Shown here piece by piece: positions 36,249-47,247 of a stretch of 64,000 nt of DNA. The notes under the pieces were generated by a model. It searched no databases. It was not told the DNA's origin and saw nothing but the letters and a program-made list of their open reading frames with translations. Source of the DNA: Meandrina meandrites. Lineage: Eukaryota > Cnidaria > Anthozoa > Scleractinia > Meandrinidae. The stretch is from positions 9,519,602 to 9,583,601 of the forward strand of contig OY855906.1 in assembly GCA_963693305.1 (NCBI GenBank), in the 5' to 3' direction. The position numbers were made by a program, and so were the translations under genes. Within the stretch, counting starts at the first letter, position 1. Every line of letters begins with the position of its first letter.

Positions 36249-36846
36249 ATTAAATCGCCTCTGACATCGAGCACGTAAACGTATCGAGGCCCTTGGTGTA
36301 CAGTGTAAACCGAGGTGCGGGGGATACAAGTGTGGGAAATGCTCCATGGGCGCCAAAGATTATATACAGGAAGAAAGGGAACTGGAATTGATTGAGCGCA
36401 ATTTAACTTTCAACAGTGAAGACCACACGTGGACCGTTGAATATCCTTGGATAAAGGACCCGAACGATCTTCCTGACAACCGGAAAGTAGCGATGGTAAA
36501 ATTAGCTGCTACCGAGCGACGACTGAGAAATAACGCAGATCACGCGAACGTGTATGACGAACAAATAAAGGACATGCTGGCAAGAAATGTGGCAAGGAAA
36601 CTCTCAAAAGAAGAATTGACAAACTACACAGGTCCTACGCATTTTAGGAGTGTTGACCTGAGCGAGGGGAAGCAAAAGGACGCTAGAATGATAAACAGTG
36701 CGGTGATTTTAATTCACCAAACAGTTGTTTCCTTTATTGTTGAAGAAAAGACCAATCTAAACTTTGTCCAGCTTCGCAGTGATCCGGAACGAAGATCGAA
36801 TATAAAACGCTTGTTCAAGCATGTTTCTCAGAGAGGAAGTCTATAA
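36249..36846 (+). pseudogene. BEL/Pao retrotransposon polyprotein, right fragment
   Basis: The reading continues the fragment at 32930 across the DNA element. It includes the cysteine-bearing block (read across a frameshift near 36295-36350) and then the long frame opening MGAKDYIQEERELELIE. Recognisable pieces are the EERELELIE, WTVEYPW and DPNDLPDNRKVA motifs, the ARNVARKLSKEEL stretch and NYTGP just before the expected start of the reverse transcriptase. Beyond GP the family match stops: the remaining residues to 36846 look unrelated, so a frameshift or rearrangement lies near 36640. No RT catalytic motif is present. A decayed, truncated retroelement. Confidence 0.7.
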
Positions 36847-37208
36847 TTTTATTGATCAAAGATGGGCATTAAAAATAGATAATCCTAACAATTTTTCTTG
36901 CTTCCCCAGATGTCATGCACACAGGCTCTAACTTCAGATTGGCATGGACGAATTTATTAGTAGGTGTAACTTGCGTATCCCGGCAATAAATTCAAAATGG
37001 CGGCCTAAACCAAGACCAGCAAGTTCTATTATGCTTTAGAATATAGCCGCTGTATACACGCAATGGAATTCTAGCGGGCATTATTTTTTTATAGAACATA
37101 GCTAAAAACTATAGAAGCCCGGTACCCCGGATGCAACTTTTGCTGCGTTACGAATTCAAAAACATGGCGGCAACAATCTTTTAAAGTTGTCATTTTATTT
37201 CCTTAATT
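36847..37208. other. Putative promoter region upstream of the 37209 exon
   Basis: Two ATGGCGGC motifs (37013 and 37164) resemble YY1 sites often found near animal transcription starts. There is no TATA box at a convincing distance and no gene. Confidence 0.3.
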
Positions 37209-37407
37209 ATGGCCGCTAAAAACAGTTCACCTGAATTAACTTTCGGTGACTGGGAAGATGAAGACGTGGACGAGTTGTTGAGCAGTGAGTGCCAGGAAGG
37301 CGGCCGCTTTGAAAACTTGCAAGACACTGATTTAAACAAAATTGTTACGGAATCGTACTCTAAGAGCACAAATGCAAACACAAAATGGGCTGCAAAGGTT
37401 TTTCAAG
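37209..37407 (+). CDS. First exon resembling KIAA1958/ZMYM-type (Crypton-related) proteins
   Basis: The ORF starts ATGGCCGCTAAAAACAGTTC and encodes about 66 residues before a consensus donor (G|GTAAGT at 37408). It has an acidic start (WEDEDVDELL) and then NKIVTESYSKSTNANTKWAA and KVFQ. This style, with conserved N-x-NTKWA followed by an aromatic residue, is that of the N-terminal piece of cnidarian KIAA1958/ZMYM2/QRICH1-like proteins, relatives of Crypton tyrosine recombinases (recognised from memory, not searched). No later exon could be joined: a hairpin element lies just downstream and the ORF at 38352-38552 shows no match. It may be an orphaned exon or the start of a gene with missing parts. 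Confidence 0.38.
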
Positions 37408-37577
37408 GTAAGTACAGCGATATAGAAATTCACTTTCGACTGCAAAACAGCATTAAAATGGATTTGATTGCTGTCGTCAGGTTTCTTGGCGTAGTGTTTG
37501 TTCATTCAGATCAGCACGCGCGCGCAAAAGTGTTTCTTTTTTTAATTATTTGCATTTCTATGCTATATTCTAAACCC

Positions 37578-37742
37578 ACTAGAAGATGGTTTTCCTATGT
37601 CCTATAAGAAAATAATGCACTTTTGAGGTCTAGAAAAGCAGCTGAATGCCCTCGCCTAACGGCTCGGGCATCCACTAGCAGCTTTTCTAGACCTCAAGCG
37701 TGCATTATTTTCTTATAGAACATGGAAAACCATCTTCTAGTA
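37578..37742. repeat. Foldback MITE with ~65-bp arms
   Basis: ACTAGAAGATGGTTTTCC at 37578 and its inverse ending at about 37742 enclose arms that continue through TATAAGAAAATAATGCAC and TGAGGTCTAGAAAAGC. The loop is about 35 bp (GCCCTCGCCTAACGGCTCGG). It lies in the presumed intron after the 37209 exon. Confidence 0.75.
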
Positions 37743-39531
37743 GGTACTTGGAAGATTTCGCTCCCAAGATATTTACTCAAAAGGATCCGTTGAGAGCTGG
37801 ATCATGTTTGCAAGAAATATTAGAAAGAATGTCTCGCTATAGTGCGTTGAAACTTCACACAAAAACAGAGTAAAGCATATAAAACATAGGAAACTTTCTT
37901 CGTGCCGCGGCTGGGAGTGGATTAGTGCGATCATTCCAGACGAATTATTCCTTCTTTATAATTTCTGATCGCCTACTGGTGCTCTGGATCGACGTTTTCT
38001 CGTCTTTTAAGTTGTACCAGTATAACCGTTACATTTGAGCAGAAAACTTTCATGTACTGACCAAGAAGTATGCGTGGTAAAGCGAGTGGAAATGATATTT
38101 TATAATGTGCAGTTTGTTGTCCTGTTTCAGCAAGTTATAACTAAAACAATCACATTGCATTGTTTTCACTTACCTTCGATGTTATAGACGTTCCTTTCGA
38201 GAATAACAAATCAGTGCGGTCTTTGACAAGACAAATACAAAATTATACAGGCTTGATTTAACAGAATACAGAATAGTATTGCGACACTAGAATAATAGCT
38301 CTGTTTTCTCGTTTTCTGGGAAATAAACCCGATATCGAATCTCCAGAACATTTGAAAAACGGGTCAAAAAGTCATTCTTTTGTTTCTTTTGTTCGCTTGC
38401 CAAAGGATATCAAAATCGAAAGTGGATGTTACTTGGGGTTTGAAGGAGACCAATTTAGGCGTGGTTTAAAGCTGTACCTACAAATCAACAAGCCATCAAG
38501 CCATGATTCTAAGAAAGACCACGCTTTTGCTGCCTTGAACACGCAAAGTTGACCTTGGGGAATCTAAACCTCACGCCATTATATTCAATTTCAAATATCT
38601 CTGTTTATTTTATTTGCTTTTCTTTGAGGTTTGCCTCGCGATTGGTCATTTTATCTTGGGGTACTTGGAAAACCTACTTATTTGCCTCGCTAACTTTCAT
38701 GGGCGATTCCGTTCTTTTTCATGTATCCATGGAAATACACCGCGATAAATTTACCTTGGGGGAACATTTTGCTGAGATAATGTTTTAGTCTTCTTTTTTC
38801 ATAAGCGGGAAATAAAAATGGCGAACATGCCATGAAAATGACAAAACACCCGGGAAAACAAAATTACAAAGCACGCGGAAAAACAAAATGACAGAGCACA
38901 TATTATTTATGATTTTTACCAAAAAAACGTCCTCTCTATTTGTGAGTTTCCCGAGGTAAAGAGCTCTTTTACCATGGTAAAAGGACGATGTGTAATCGCA
39001 ACTATATAAATTTGACACACTACACTATTAAGTTATTCCGTACTTGAAACCCTACACCGCTACACAGATCAAGCAATTTGCTCCAGTCAACTCTTGTTAA
39101 TTACATTTTATGCAGTCACGAAAAAACTTTCCGCAAAGATTCTCGCATCGCGACTGCATAAAAGCTCTTCTTGAAATTTCTGCTTACCGCTCCTGTTTTC
39201 AGCTCCCATCCCGGCCGAATATCACCACATCTTCTTATCTGGGTTGCTTAGCGTGAGGTCTGTCTTTGCCCTTGTTAAAGGGCAACTCTTGGGAAATTTA
39301 CCCCAATTTTTTTTATTTTTTCTATAAGTTGTTTATAGCAACAGGAATCTTTAGAAGGTAAAATTTTAAAGATATCGGCCAAAATGAATTTACTACAATT
39401 TTTTTTAACGTCATTTTGGCGGCCATTTTGAAAACGTTCGGATTTTGGTGCGTCACGTGATGCTACGTCACAGGTGTGGAAGGCAGGTTTGCTTTTGCTT
39501 CCGATAAGAGGAAAACAGAGTGAGTATAATA
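37743..39531. other. Stretch without a recognised gene
   Basis: The ORF at 38352-38552 (+, 66 residues, starting TTG-like, ending AALNTQS) has fairly balanced composition but no family I know. Another open run near 37745-37872 (starting YLEDFAPKIFTQKDPLRAGS) ends in a stop. Either could be remains of exons belonging with 37209. The remaining sequence is AT-rich. Confidence 0.3.
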
Positions 39532-39640
39532 TGCGAGCTAGCGAGCCAAGCGAGCCAACGTGCGACTCACGCGAGGCGTGCGAGCCATGCGAGCCATGCG
39601 AACCATGCGAGCCAGTCATGCGAGTCGTGCGAGCCAGTCA
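39532..39640. repeat. GCGAGCCAT minisatellite
   Basis: Roughly ten units of a 9-10-bp motif (GCGAGCCATGCGAGCCATGC with variants AAGCGAGCC, GTGCGACTC, AGTCATGCG). Both strands read open here (GSHGSHGSH on one strand, EPCEPCEPC on the other), a repeat artefact. An inverted counterpart lies at 40435. Confidence 0.75.
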
Positions 39641-40434
39641 TAACGGACCTTTTTTATAGAAGCCGATATACAAATCCTCATTTTGAATAGAAAAGTGAAA
39701 AGTTGTATAATGACATGCTGGTTAGCGTCATCAACTTAGCGTCGCTAGCGTTGCTTTATGAAATACTGCCTGCCTGATTTATTTCGTAAGAGACTTCACT
39801 GTTTTAACTTGCTGCTGAAATTTTAAATCACATGTAATACTGTTATTTCTCAATACAATGCAGTTGGACACTGAATAAGGCTAACATAAACCGCATCAAT
39901 AAAAATGATAATGATTTGTCAAGAAGTGCAGGTGCTAACAAATTTAATCAAGATAAACCCAGTCCAAGTCTCTGTTCTGGTGTTAGTTCTGGGTCGAAAT
40001 GCAAAGCCATTGTAGAAGGACAAAAAGGAGTAATAAAGGAATTTCGTGGCATTTTTGTTATGCAACTCGTACTAGGGCAAAAGAAAAATGTACGTAAAAC
40101 CCATGTACGGTGGATGGTACGGTATGCACCTTCAGTGCTGGCCTGAATATCACCTGGCTTAATTGATGATGATTTAAGAAGTAAAAATCTGACTGATAAA
40201 CTGATAATCCTGTTAAGACTGGAATGAAAATATTCCACCTCTTTGGCTCACTGCAACGTGCCAAGGAAGAACGCGGTAAAAAGACTAGGGTCTAACATCT
40301 CAGGGCGAGAGAGACTGGGTTTGAGATCGTCCAACAATCGACAATGGCGGATTTATGGCAGATCACGTCACGAATTTAGCTGCCGTAAGATATACACTAG
40401 TGCATACTTTTTTTAATTAATTTATTTATTTTTT
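39641..40434. other. Spacer between opposed minisatellites
   Basis: The ORFs at 39916-40146 (+) and 39948-40238 (-) overlap on opposite strands. Neither resembles a known protein. No exon structure was established. Confidence 0.3.
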
Positions 40435-40536
40435 GGCTCGCATGGCTTGCCAACCTCGTTCCCAGGGCTTGGGAACGAGGTTGATGCTTGCATGACTCGC
40501 TTGACTCGCATGGTTCGCATGACTCGCTGGCTCGCA
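40435..40536. repeat. Inverted counterpart of the GCGAGCCAT minisatellite, with an inserted hairpin
   Basis: GGCTCGCATGGCTTGC and CATGACTCGCTTGACTCGCA are the inverse of the motif at 39532. The repeat is interrupted at 40451-40483 by a 33-bp palindrome with 14-bp arms (CAACCTCGTTCCCA and its inverse). The same CCTCGTTCCCAGGGCTT occurs at 50006, so the hairpin is probably a remnant of a dispersed element. Confidence 0.7.
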
Positions 40537-40636
40537 GTTTGTCAAGACCCAACAAACGCCATAGTTGACATTTTTAAACATGTTTAAAGATTTCGCATCA
40601 AAATGATTGTCTTTATCTAATCGTTTATCTTCTGTT

Positions 40637-40995
40637 ATTGAAACGATACATACAATTGTTGTGCAAAACTCACGTAGCAATCATAGTCTTTTTTAGGATG
40701 CTCGTTTTTTGTCTATTTTTCAACGCAATTCTCCAACGACCTTTCAACATGCCAAATGCTCGTTCCACTACAGATCGTAGCGCACCGAACTTTAGGTTTT
40801 AAACTTTCTCTGCTCCTGAGTCAGGCGTCCTCTGTCCGGGTAGGGTTTCACTAGCCAGTTCGTTAGTGAATAGGCACTGTCGCCAGCTAAAAGGGGCCTT
40901 ATTTCAGTTCCATTTATATTGCCTGTTGGACCACTAAGAATTTGCGTTCGCTGCAAGTTCATAAAAACGTCATCTCTTCTGCGTACATTGTGTGT
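40637..40995 (-). pseudogene. PIF/Harbinger (HARBI1-like DDE) transposase, C-terminal fragment
   Basis: Minus-strand translation gives the family pattern in order: DVFMNLQRTQILSGP, then EIRPLLAGDSAYSLTNWLV, then KPYPDRGRLTQEQRKF. After a frameshift near 40800 it continues SVVERAFGMLKGRWRIALKN and, past a stop, VLHNNC. The second catalytic Asp (GDSAY) and the Glu (VVERAFG) are visible. The region of the first Asp was not found upstream. Frameshift plus stop codons make it dead. Family recognition is good. The terminal repeats were not identified. Confidence 0.8.
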
Positions 40996-42024
40996 CGTTT
41001 ATTAACAGATAACGTCAACGCTTAATATCATCGTGGGGGTGCCTCGAATCTGTTGCGCTTGATAGACCGATCAGAAGAGAAGTATAGGACTGTGAACTAA
41101 CTACAGCAATAAACGTAAAAGAAAAGAAATAAATTTTAAGAACAGTAAAGTGTGCCTGTATTTCACATAAAAAGCCCTTTACAGTAATACTCCTAACCTA
41201 CAGTCTGATTAACCAGCGCGTTAGCTGCGACCTCTTTGTTAAAGAAACATTATCTGTTCTTTGATATGAAATTCCGGCGGCCTCACAAAGCAAATGTTGA
41301 CATGGCGGGAAAAATGTTGACATGGCGGGAAAATTCCGCGACCTCACAAAGCAAACATGCATGTAATGGACCATGGAATGCACCTTCTCCCCATAGCATA
41401 TTCTCGTGTCGTCATGACAACGTCACGACGACACGAGACAAAAAGACAAAATAAAGCCGATTTCTTAACAATATCGACACAGTTCTCTTTAGTTTGATGA
41501 ACAGCCAAGCTGTCTTGCTATATAATCAGTGGAAACTTCTGCGCTCCACTGAAGACTATCTTTTTACAATTCTGAAACAATAAGGTAAACCCACAAACAC
41601 TTCCAAGGTCTAAGTTTGTTTAGATTAGTATATAAACAGAGGAAAAGAGAAAGCTGAACTTAAAACAGCAAGGGACGGCAAACAATACAGCTGCCAACGT
41701 AGGATCTACAAGGGATCTAATCCGCCGAAAAAATGAAACAACATGACAAACCAATGCAGCAAGGCTGATACTACGTGAAAAAGTAGACTTTGCGAAACAC
41801 CAACGCGACCAGAACAGATATAGAAGCCATTTTAGATGGAAATTATATGACTGTCTGGCTGCTGTATTGTAAACAATTTTCTAGAAGCGGATCGGGTTCA
41901 GCGATTTTTCGGATCATGAAGTAATTTAAAAGAGGTGAACAAAAGAAAGCTGACTTCTATCACAGGGCGTCCATACAAGCGGTGTGTCTGTTTGTATGTT
42001 TGAAATACAAGAAATGTATGAGAA
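40996..42024. other. Intergenic stretch with small repeats
   Basis: ATGTTGACATGGCGGGAAA is repeated in tandem at about 41296-41334, inside a longer pair of CCTCACAAAGCAAA blocks. TCTCGTGTCGTC...GACGACACGAGA at about 41402-41439 makes a short hairpin. No gene was recognised. Confidence 0.4.
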
Positions 42025-42650
42025 TATCGAATTTTAATTTCATAACTTGTTATTTGTTTTCGTTTAGTATACAATAGAATTGGCAGGGTGGTCATGGTCA
42101 TGAAATGCTTGTGACGTTTTCTGTTTGTCGAAAGTGTCTTAAACAAGGAATTTCATGATGAAAGTGATTGCTGGCTTCATGAATTCACGATTATTCTTTC
42201 CGTTAGCAACGAGGTTCTTTGTAGTTTTTGCAGTGTGGTGAATAGATATACTGTGTGACATTGACCCGGAGCATTCAATAACGTTTTGGGAGTCCTGGAG
42301 GAGTCCTGTTAATGAAAAGCCTACTGTATGTATTTAATAAACATGACTACAGACCCCAGACAATTGTACCCCTCACAAGTTTACAGTCAACAACTGTCAC
42401 TCCAAGCAGTTTGCAAAAGTGGGAATATCGCATAAAATTCCGCTTTAAAATACATCCAATAATGTAACGGTGTTCAAGAGCGTATTGAAAGCTGCTTAAT
42501 AGCATTAAAAGGGACCATTATAGAATGAAGCAGATGTTCTTGGACCGAACCCTATCTCCAGAAAACGTCACAAGCATGACCATGACCACCTGGCTAATTC
42601 TATTGTACACGAAGCAAAAACAAATAATTATGAAATTAAAATTCACTTGG
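42025..42650. repeat. Inverted repeat with ~100-bp arms
   Basis: The left arm at about 42030-42125 (GAATTTTAATTTCATAA, GTACAATAGAATT-like, GGTGGTCATGGTCATG, CTTGTGACGTTTTCTG) returns inverted at about 42553-42648. The spacer is about 430 bp and noncoding. Probably a foldback or long-ended DNA element. Confidence 0.6.
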
Positions 42651-43482
42651 CCTGCTAAATTTTCGTTGTCATTAGGCGTAAGATAAACTAAAAATATATC
42701 TTTTTGCAATTTCCAGCTCGATAGTGGCATTCGCTTTTTTCTCCGTCGTATATTACATCTAGCTGAGCTAAGCTGAGTGCCGTGACAAAGCTGTTTTGTT
42801 TGAAAAAAGGCCTCTGCTAATATAATATAGTAAGTGGTGTTTATGTGAAAGTGTACTAGCTCATGAGCCAAAGATAGTCGCTCTTGTAAACAGAATTGAG
42901 TTCCAGATGGTTTCTCTGACATCGACTACGGCGGCCATATTTGTGTCCCTCGGAAGGGCACAAATATGGCGTCTCCATACTGAGGTTTATAAATTTGCGT
43001 AGAAAGGTTCGGAAAATAACTCGCGAACGGTACACCGCACAGGCCTGAAATTCGGAGAAATTCAGTGTTTATCTACTTATCGTCTCATAATGTTTGAAAT
43101 TCATAGTTTCTGTAGTTGAATGGTTTGATTGCGAGACATGGAAAACCGACTCGTAATATGATCCCCCGTTGCTCCAGGAATCGAACCCGTAATCGAGTCT
43201 GGGCGAGCGAGTATAATTCGCAGTCTTATATCCAGTGTGGCGACGTTTCCCACGCATCGTGTTATTATATTTCCAGCTCGAACACGAGCCTCGCAGCTTA
43301 CAGTGCAGCAAGATGAAGCGATAGCCGGACTACAGAGTCTAACTTTAGATTAATAAATAAAACCTATTTGCTGCAAGGATTGGCTGTGTGGTTTCGAGAT
43401 CCAGAAGATGCCATCATTAGCAGCGAAATGCAGCACAGAGAAAACCGTACCTATCCATAGATAGATTAATGCGCAACTAATG
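42651..43482. other. Intergenic stretch with a 43-bp hairpin
   Basis: GCGGCCATATTTGTG at 42931 and its near inverse CACAAATATGGCG (to 42973) flank a 15-bp loop. GGAATCGAACCCG at about 43177 resembles a reverse-strand RNA polymerase III B box, but no tRNA or SINE body could be folded around it. No gene was recognised. Confidence 0.35.
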
Positions 43483-43695
43483 TATTTCCTAAACGGAGTT
43501 ACCACCTACCTTACTAACCATGATCAGGGAATTTCCTCTGCTGACCTTCTGTTTTAATCATTTGTCTAATACAAGTATGCCATCGGCGTCCAATTTGATG
43601 ATTCCAGAGCTTTCGTTTCTTGAAATTGCCTCCGCCGTTCACTCATGTGTTTATATATTATTGGAAAGTGACGTCACTGATAAGTGTATTTTCAT
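43483..43695 (-). repeat. Second copy of the promoter-plus-first-exon-like repeat
   Basis: It aligns with 29512-29695: TTTCCTAAACGGAGTTACCA, CCATGATCAGGGAATTTCCT, GTGTTTATATATTATTGGAA and AGTGACGTCACTGA are shared in order. On the minus strand it reads CTGATCATGG followed by TTAGTAAG and GTAGGT. The TGACGTCA inside is a perfect CRE/ATF-type site; the other copy has TGATGTCA. Confidence 0.45.
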
Positions 43696-45641
43696 TTCTG
43701 ATTGGCAATATTGAAGTTTTAGACAAATTATAGGTCTAAATGCAGAAAATAGCCTCATGTTTATCTTGAAGGCGACAGAATAATACCTATGAATTATAAG
43801 TTGAATTCAGCCACTAAAAACCGTTTCTGAATTTTTTTTTTTTATAATATTCATGCAGCAATAAACAGTAACTTAATAACAAGTTTCGAACCTCGGAGAT
43901 CTGAAAAAATTTGCATATGTCTGTATATTATGCAATTTTAGATGATAAAAATGTGAAAAGCGATAAACTAAAAGATATGAGTGAACAAACAATGCAACCA
44001 ACTGTTAAATGTTGACACAATTCTCTCTGAATTTCTTTCTCTAGTCTAGTAATATTAGTCTTTCCTTTGTGGTTTGTTCTAGAATCTTAGCTTAGCTGCA
44101 TCGAAAAAATACTGTTGTAAATAGTCGGCAATTTTAATTAACTCTGCAAATATTTTAATGGAGCTCTCTTTTTTTAGCTTGGGCGTTTTTATCAACATAT
44201 CAAATACGTACTAGTTTAAAATGTAATATGTTTAAGAACGCATCAAATTCTTTCTCGCGCGCAATTGGTCTATATATACATATCAGATATATTGGTCTCT
44301 ATTTCGATATAGATATGATCTGATATCATGCTTGATCTATACCAGATGATATGCCCAAGCTGGATATTCCCTAGTTATCAAACTTTGCGTTTTAATTTAC
44401 GTTTTCCTCCCAGGTAAATTGTTAACTTAAATGCACCTGACATTTTTAACGGAGCAGCAGTATTTTTTAACGCCAACCAAATTACTTTCAGGTTTAAAAG
44501 CTTGCGAAAAGGTCTCTCAGTAAAAATGAGCTACATTGTACAACAAAAAATTGAAGGATAATATACACAATAGCTACACCTGGTTTAAAAAAATGCTCGG
44601 TTTTTTGTCTTTGGACATTTATTGTTCCTTTTGTTTTGAAAAATGCGAAATTTCGAGAAATTTGATGTCGTGAAAATTTCGTGTGACGAAGTACGAAAAC
44701 AGCAGACCGCGTCCAGTTTGTCAGCCTTCAACTAACAGCCCCGCTAACAACCTACAATTGAATTACAAGAAATCGCAAGAAAACACAGACGCTTCGATTC
44801 TGTGAACCCCTCTACCATTAGGCATCTTTTAAAAGACATTTAATCCTAAGAAGATGAATGCCAAGATGCCAGAGATTAGATGTCCTGAAAAAAATGATGT
44901 TGCATTATCACTGCTCAAAAGCTTTTTCCAAGCTCGCTTAAGTCACGTCTAAAATCACAGAAGTAGTTTCAAACTTGCAGTAACTTAAAGGACAGTCTCT
45001 CTTTGCGCTTTCTTCAAACAATTTTTTGTCTTAAACATTTCTTGGCTTATGATACTTATTATTTATTTCACAAGCCTTAATTCAGTTTCTTGCTAATTTG
45101 TTATGCAAATCGTCCAGAAAACAGTGTTTATAGTATTTGTATCCGGTGGTAAGGAAATAATTTTCGGTGAAAAAAAAAGAACTGCTCAACGTTTTTTTCA
45201 GAACGATCCCGCATATTATCTGTTCTATCATTCTGTAATCTTGTGAACAAAATAATTAAAATACTGGATATGGTTGGCATTTCCGTGAAATATTCCGTTC
45301 AATATATTATACCTATTCATATCGCCATGCCAAGCCGTGCAATATATTTTTGTTTTTGTCAGTTGCTATTTTAAGCTCAACTGCTAAACTACTACAGACA
45401 AGTCACAGATTTTAAAATAAAACTCCGGTTAACAATCAATTTAACAACACTTTTTGTTAAAGACTACCCACGCCTTTCTATGTATTTTTTGATGTTCTTC
45501 ATATCTTTTCGTGACTGGCGGTTATACGTCATAAAAATGGCCACTTAATATTCAAATTTTTTAAGTACGTTAAGTTGAATTTTTCCTTGTTTTGAATATT
45601 TTCGGTCTAGAATATGGTTATTAATACTCGCCGGCCTAGTC
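43696..45641. other. Upstream region of the JmjC gene
   Basis: AT-rich sequence with no other gene recognised. The 150 bp before the start codon hold AAAATGGCCAC (45535) but no obvious TATA box. An alternating TATATA/GATATA stretch occupies 44270-44350. Confidence 0.35.
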
Positions 45642-47215
45642 ATGACTGTTTGCTGTTCATTTCTTTGTAGCATTGTCGTAGCTGTGTTATGTCTACATCT
45701 TGTTAGAACCGAAGATCAAGAAGCCGGTGCTGACAGAAGCAAAGATGGCGCTTTCATACCCGGTCATCTGGAACCGCTCGGATCAAAGAACGTAAAGCAC
45801 TCTCTGGAAGTAATACAAAGTTATCCTGACCCAGAAACATTCTTCAACACATACGTAGTCCCAAGCAAACCAGTTCTTATCCAAAATGCAGCGAAAGTGT
45901 CGCCTGCGTTTGAAAAGTGGAGCGACGAATACTTCTTGTCTCGCCCCGAGTCAAGTGAGACAACAATTCAGGCAGAGCAGAGGAAGAAAGAGGAACGAAC
46001 TACACCAGACAAGGACATTTCTTTTAGTGACTTTGTGAAAAGTTACAAGGAAAAAGATATTTATATGGTGAGCTCTGTGCCTGCGTTTTTGAGGTAAGTT
46101 AAGCTAGGGCATTGTTTCTGCTTCAGCGAAAAAATCCTTCGCCTTTACCAGTAATTTCTTTTAGTTTTCCCTAGTTCCTAGTCGCGGTCAACCCGTTTCG
46201 GGTCACGTGGTACGAGCTGTTCGTCCTGGATACGTCACTGAAACGAGAAGTGACGTCATACGATACCGCGAAGGCCTGGGGAAAAAGCCGTACAACTAGG
46301 CAACTTTTAGTTAATTTTGTAAGCGGCCGCTACAAGAAACAAATTTGGTCGGCTTGTTGTTATGCTTTAAAATAAAATCTTATTCCAACAAAGACAAACT
46401 TTGTCGACAAGGTGACTAGAAAATCTCGAGTATCGCGCGTGATATATTGTACTCAATGCGCGTTTGCACAGAATCCAAGATCTTCCTCACTCACCCCACC
46501 CCAATTTGTTAGCAAGCTGTTCAAAGCCAACGAATTTTGAGCCAAAGGTTATTGGAAATCCGCTCTAAAAAAGCATTTGTAATTGCACCTTTTTTTCTTT
46601 TCTGTTTATGATTAAGGGACGATGTTCTTCTTCCAGCACCACTCTTGTGCCGAGATATTACAGAAAGTGACATGCTAAGCGACGCAGTGAGTAAAAAAAA
46701 AATCCTATTTTAGATTTTCAACACCTTCAATTGTCGTTAGAAGCGAGTGCATGCGCGTGGTGGTCTAATGGTAAGCGACCCTGGCCAGGGTCATTTTGTT
46801 GTGTTCTTCTGCAAGATCTTTTACTTTCACAGTGCCTTTTAAAAAAGAGGGCTTTTAATGGCCAATACTTCTAGTTCCTTAATGCTGCAGCGACCAGAGC
46901 TAAGACCCAGCACTAAGTGAACCTTCTCGCTATCCAATGAACCTTATCTTCGCTGGTATACACCTTTGGGGGAGGGGCGACTACTAAACAAAATTTTATA
47001 TGGACAGGCTCCACCCCTTTTATGTACCTTCCGTGGAAAATAGCACCCCCTCTTTCACATAAATCGACTTTGTTTAACGAGGGCAGCACGTAACAGTCTT
47101 GCGACTGACAAACCTGTGGCCCTCGAATTCCTGATCGAATTAAACTTTGGAAGTGTTGGTTTTTGTGGAGGGAGGAAAACCAGAGAACCCGGAGACCACC
47201 GCGCTATCCCTGCTT

Positions 47216-47247
<32 letters not shown>

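Noticed and set aside
39275..39659. Serine/histidine- or glutamate/cysteine-repeat proteins
   Set aside because: Both strands of a minisatellite read open. The periodicity explains the ORFs.
43100..43240. tRNA or SINE suggested by GGAATCGAACCCG
   Set aside because: Only the B-box-like word is there. No A box or cloverleaf could be placed at the right distance.
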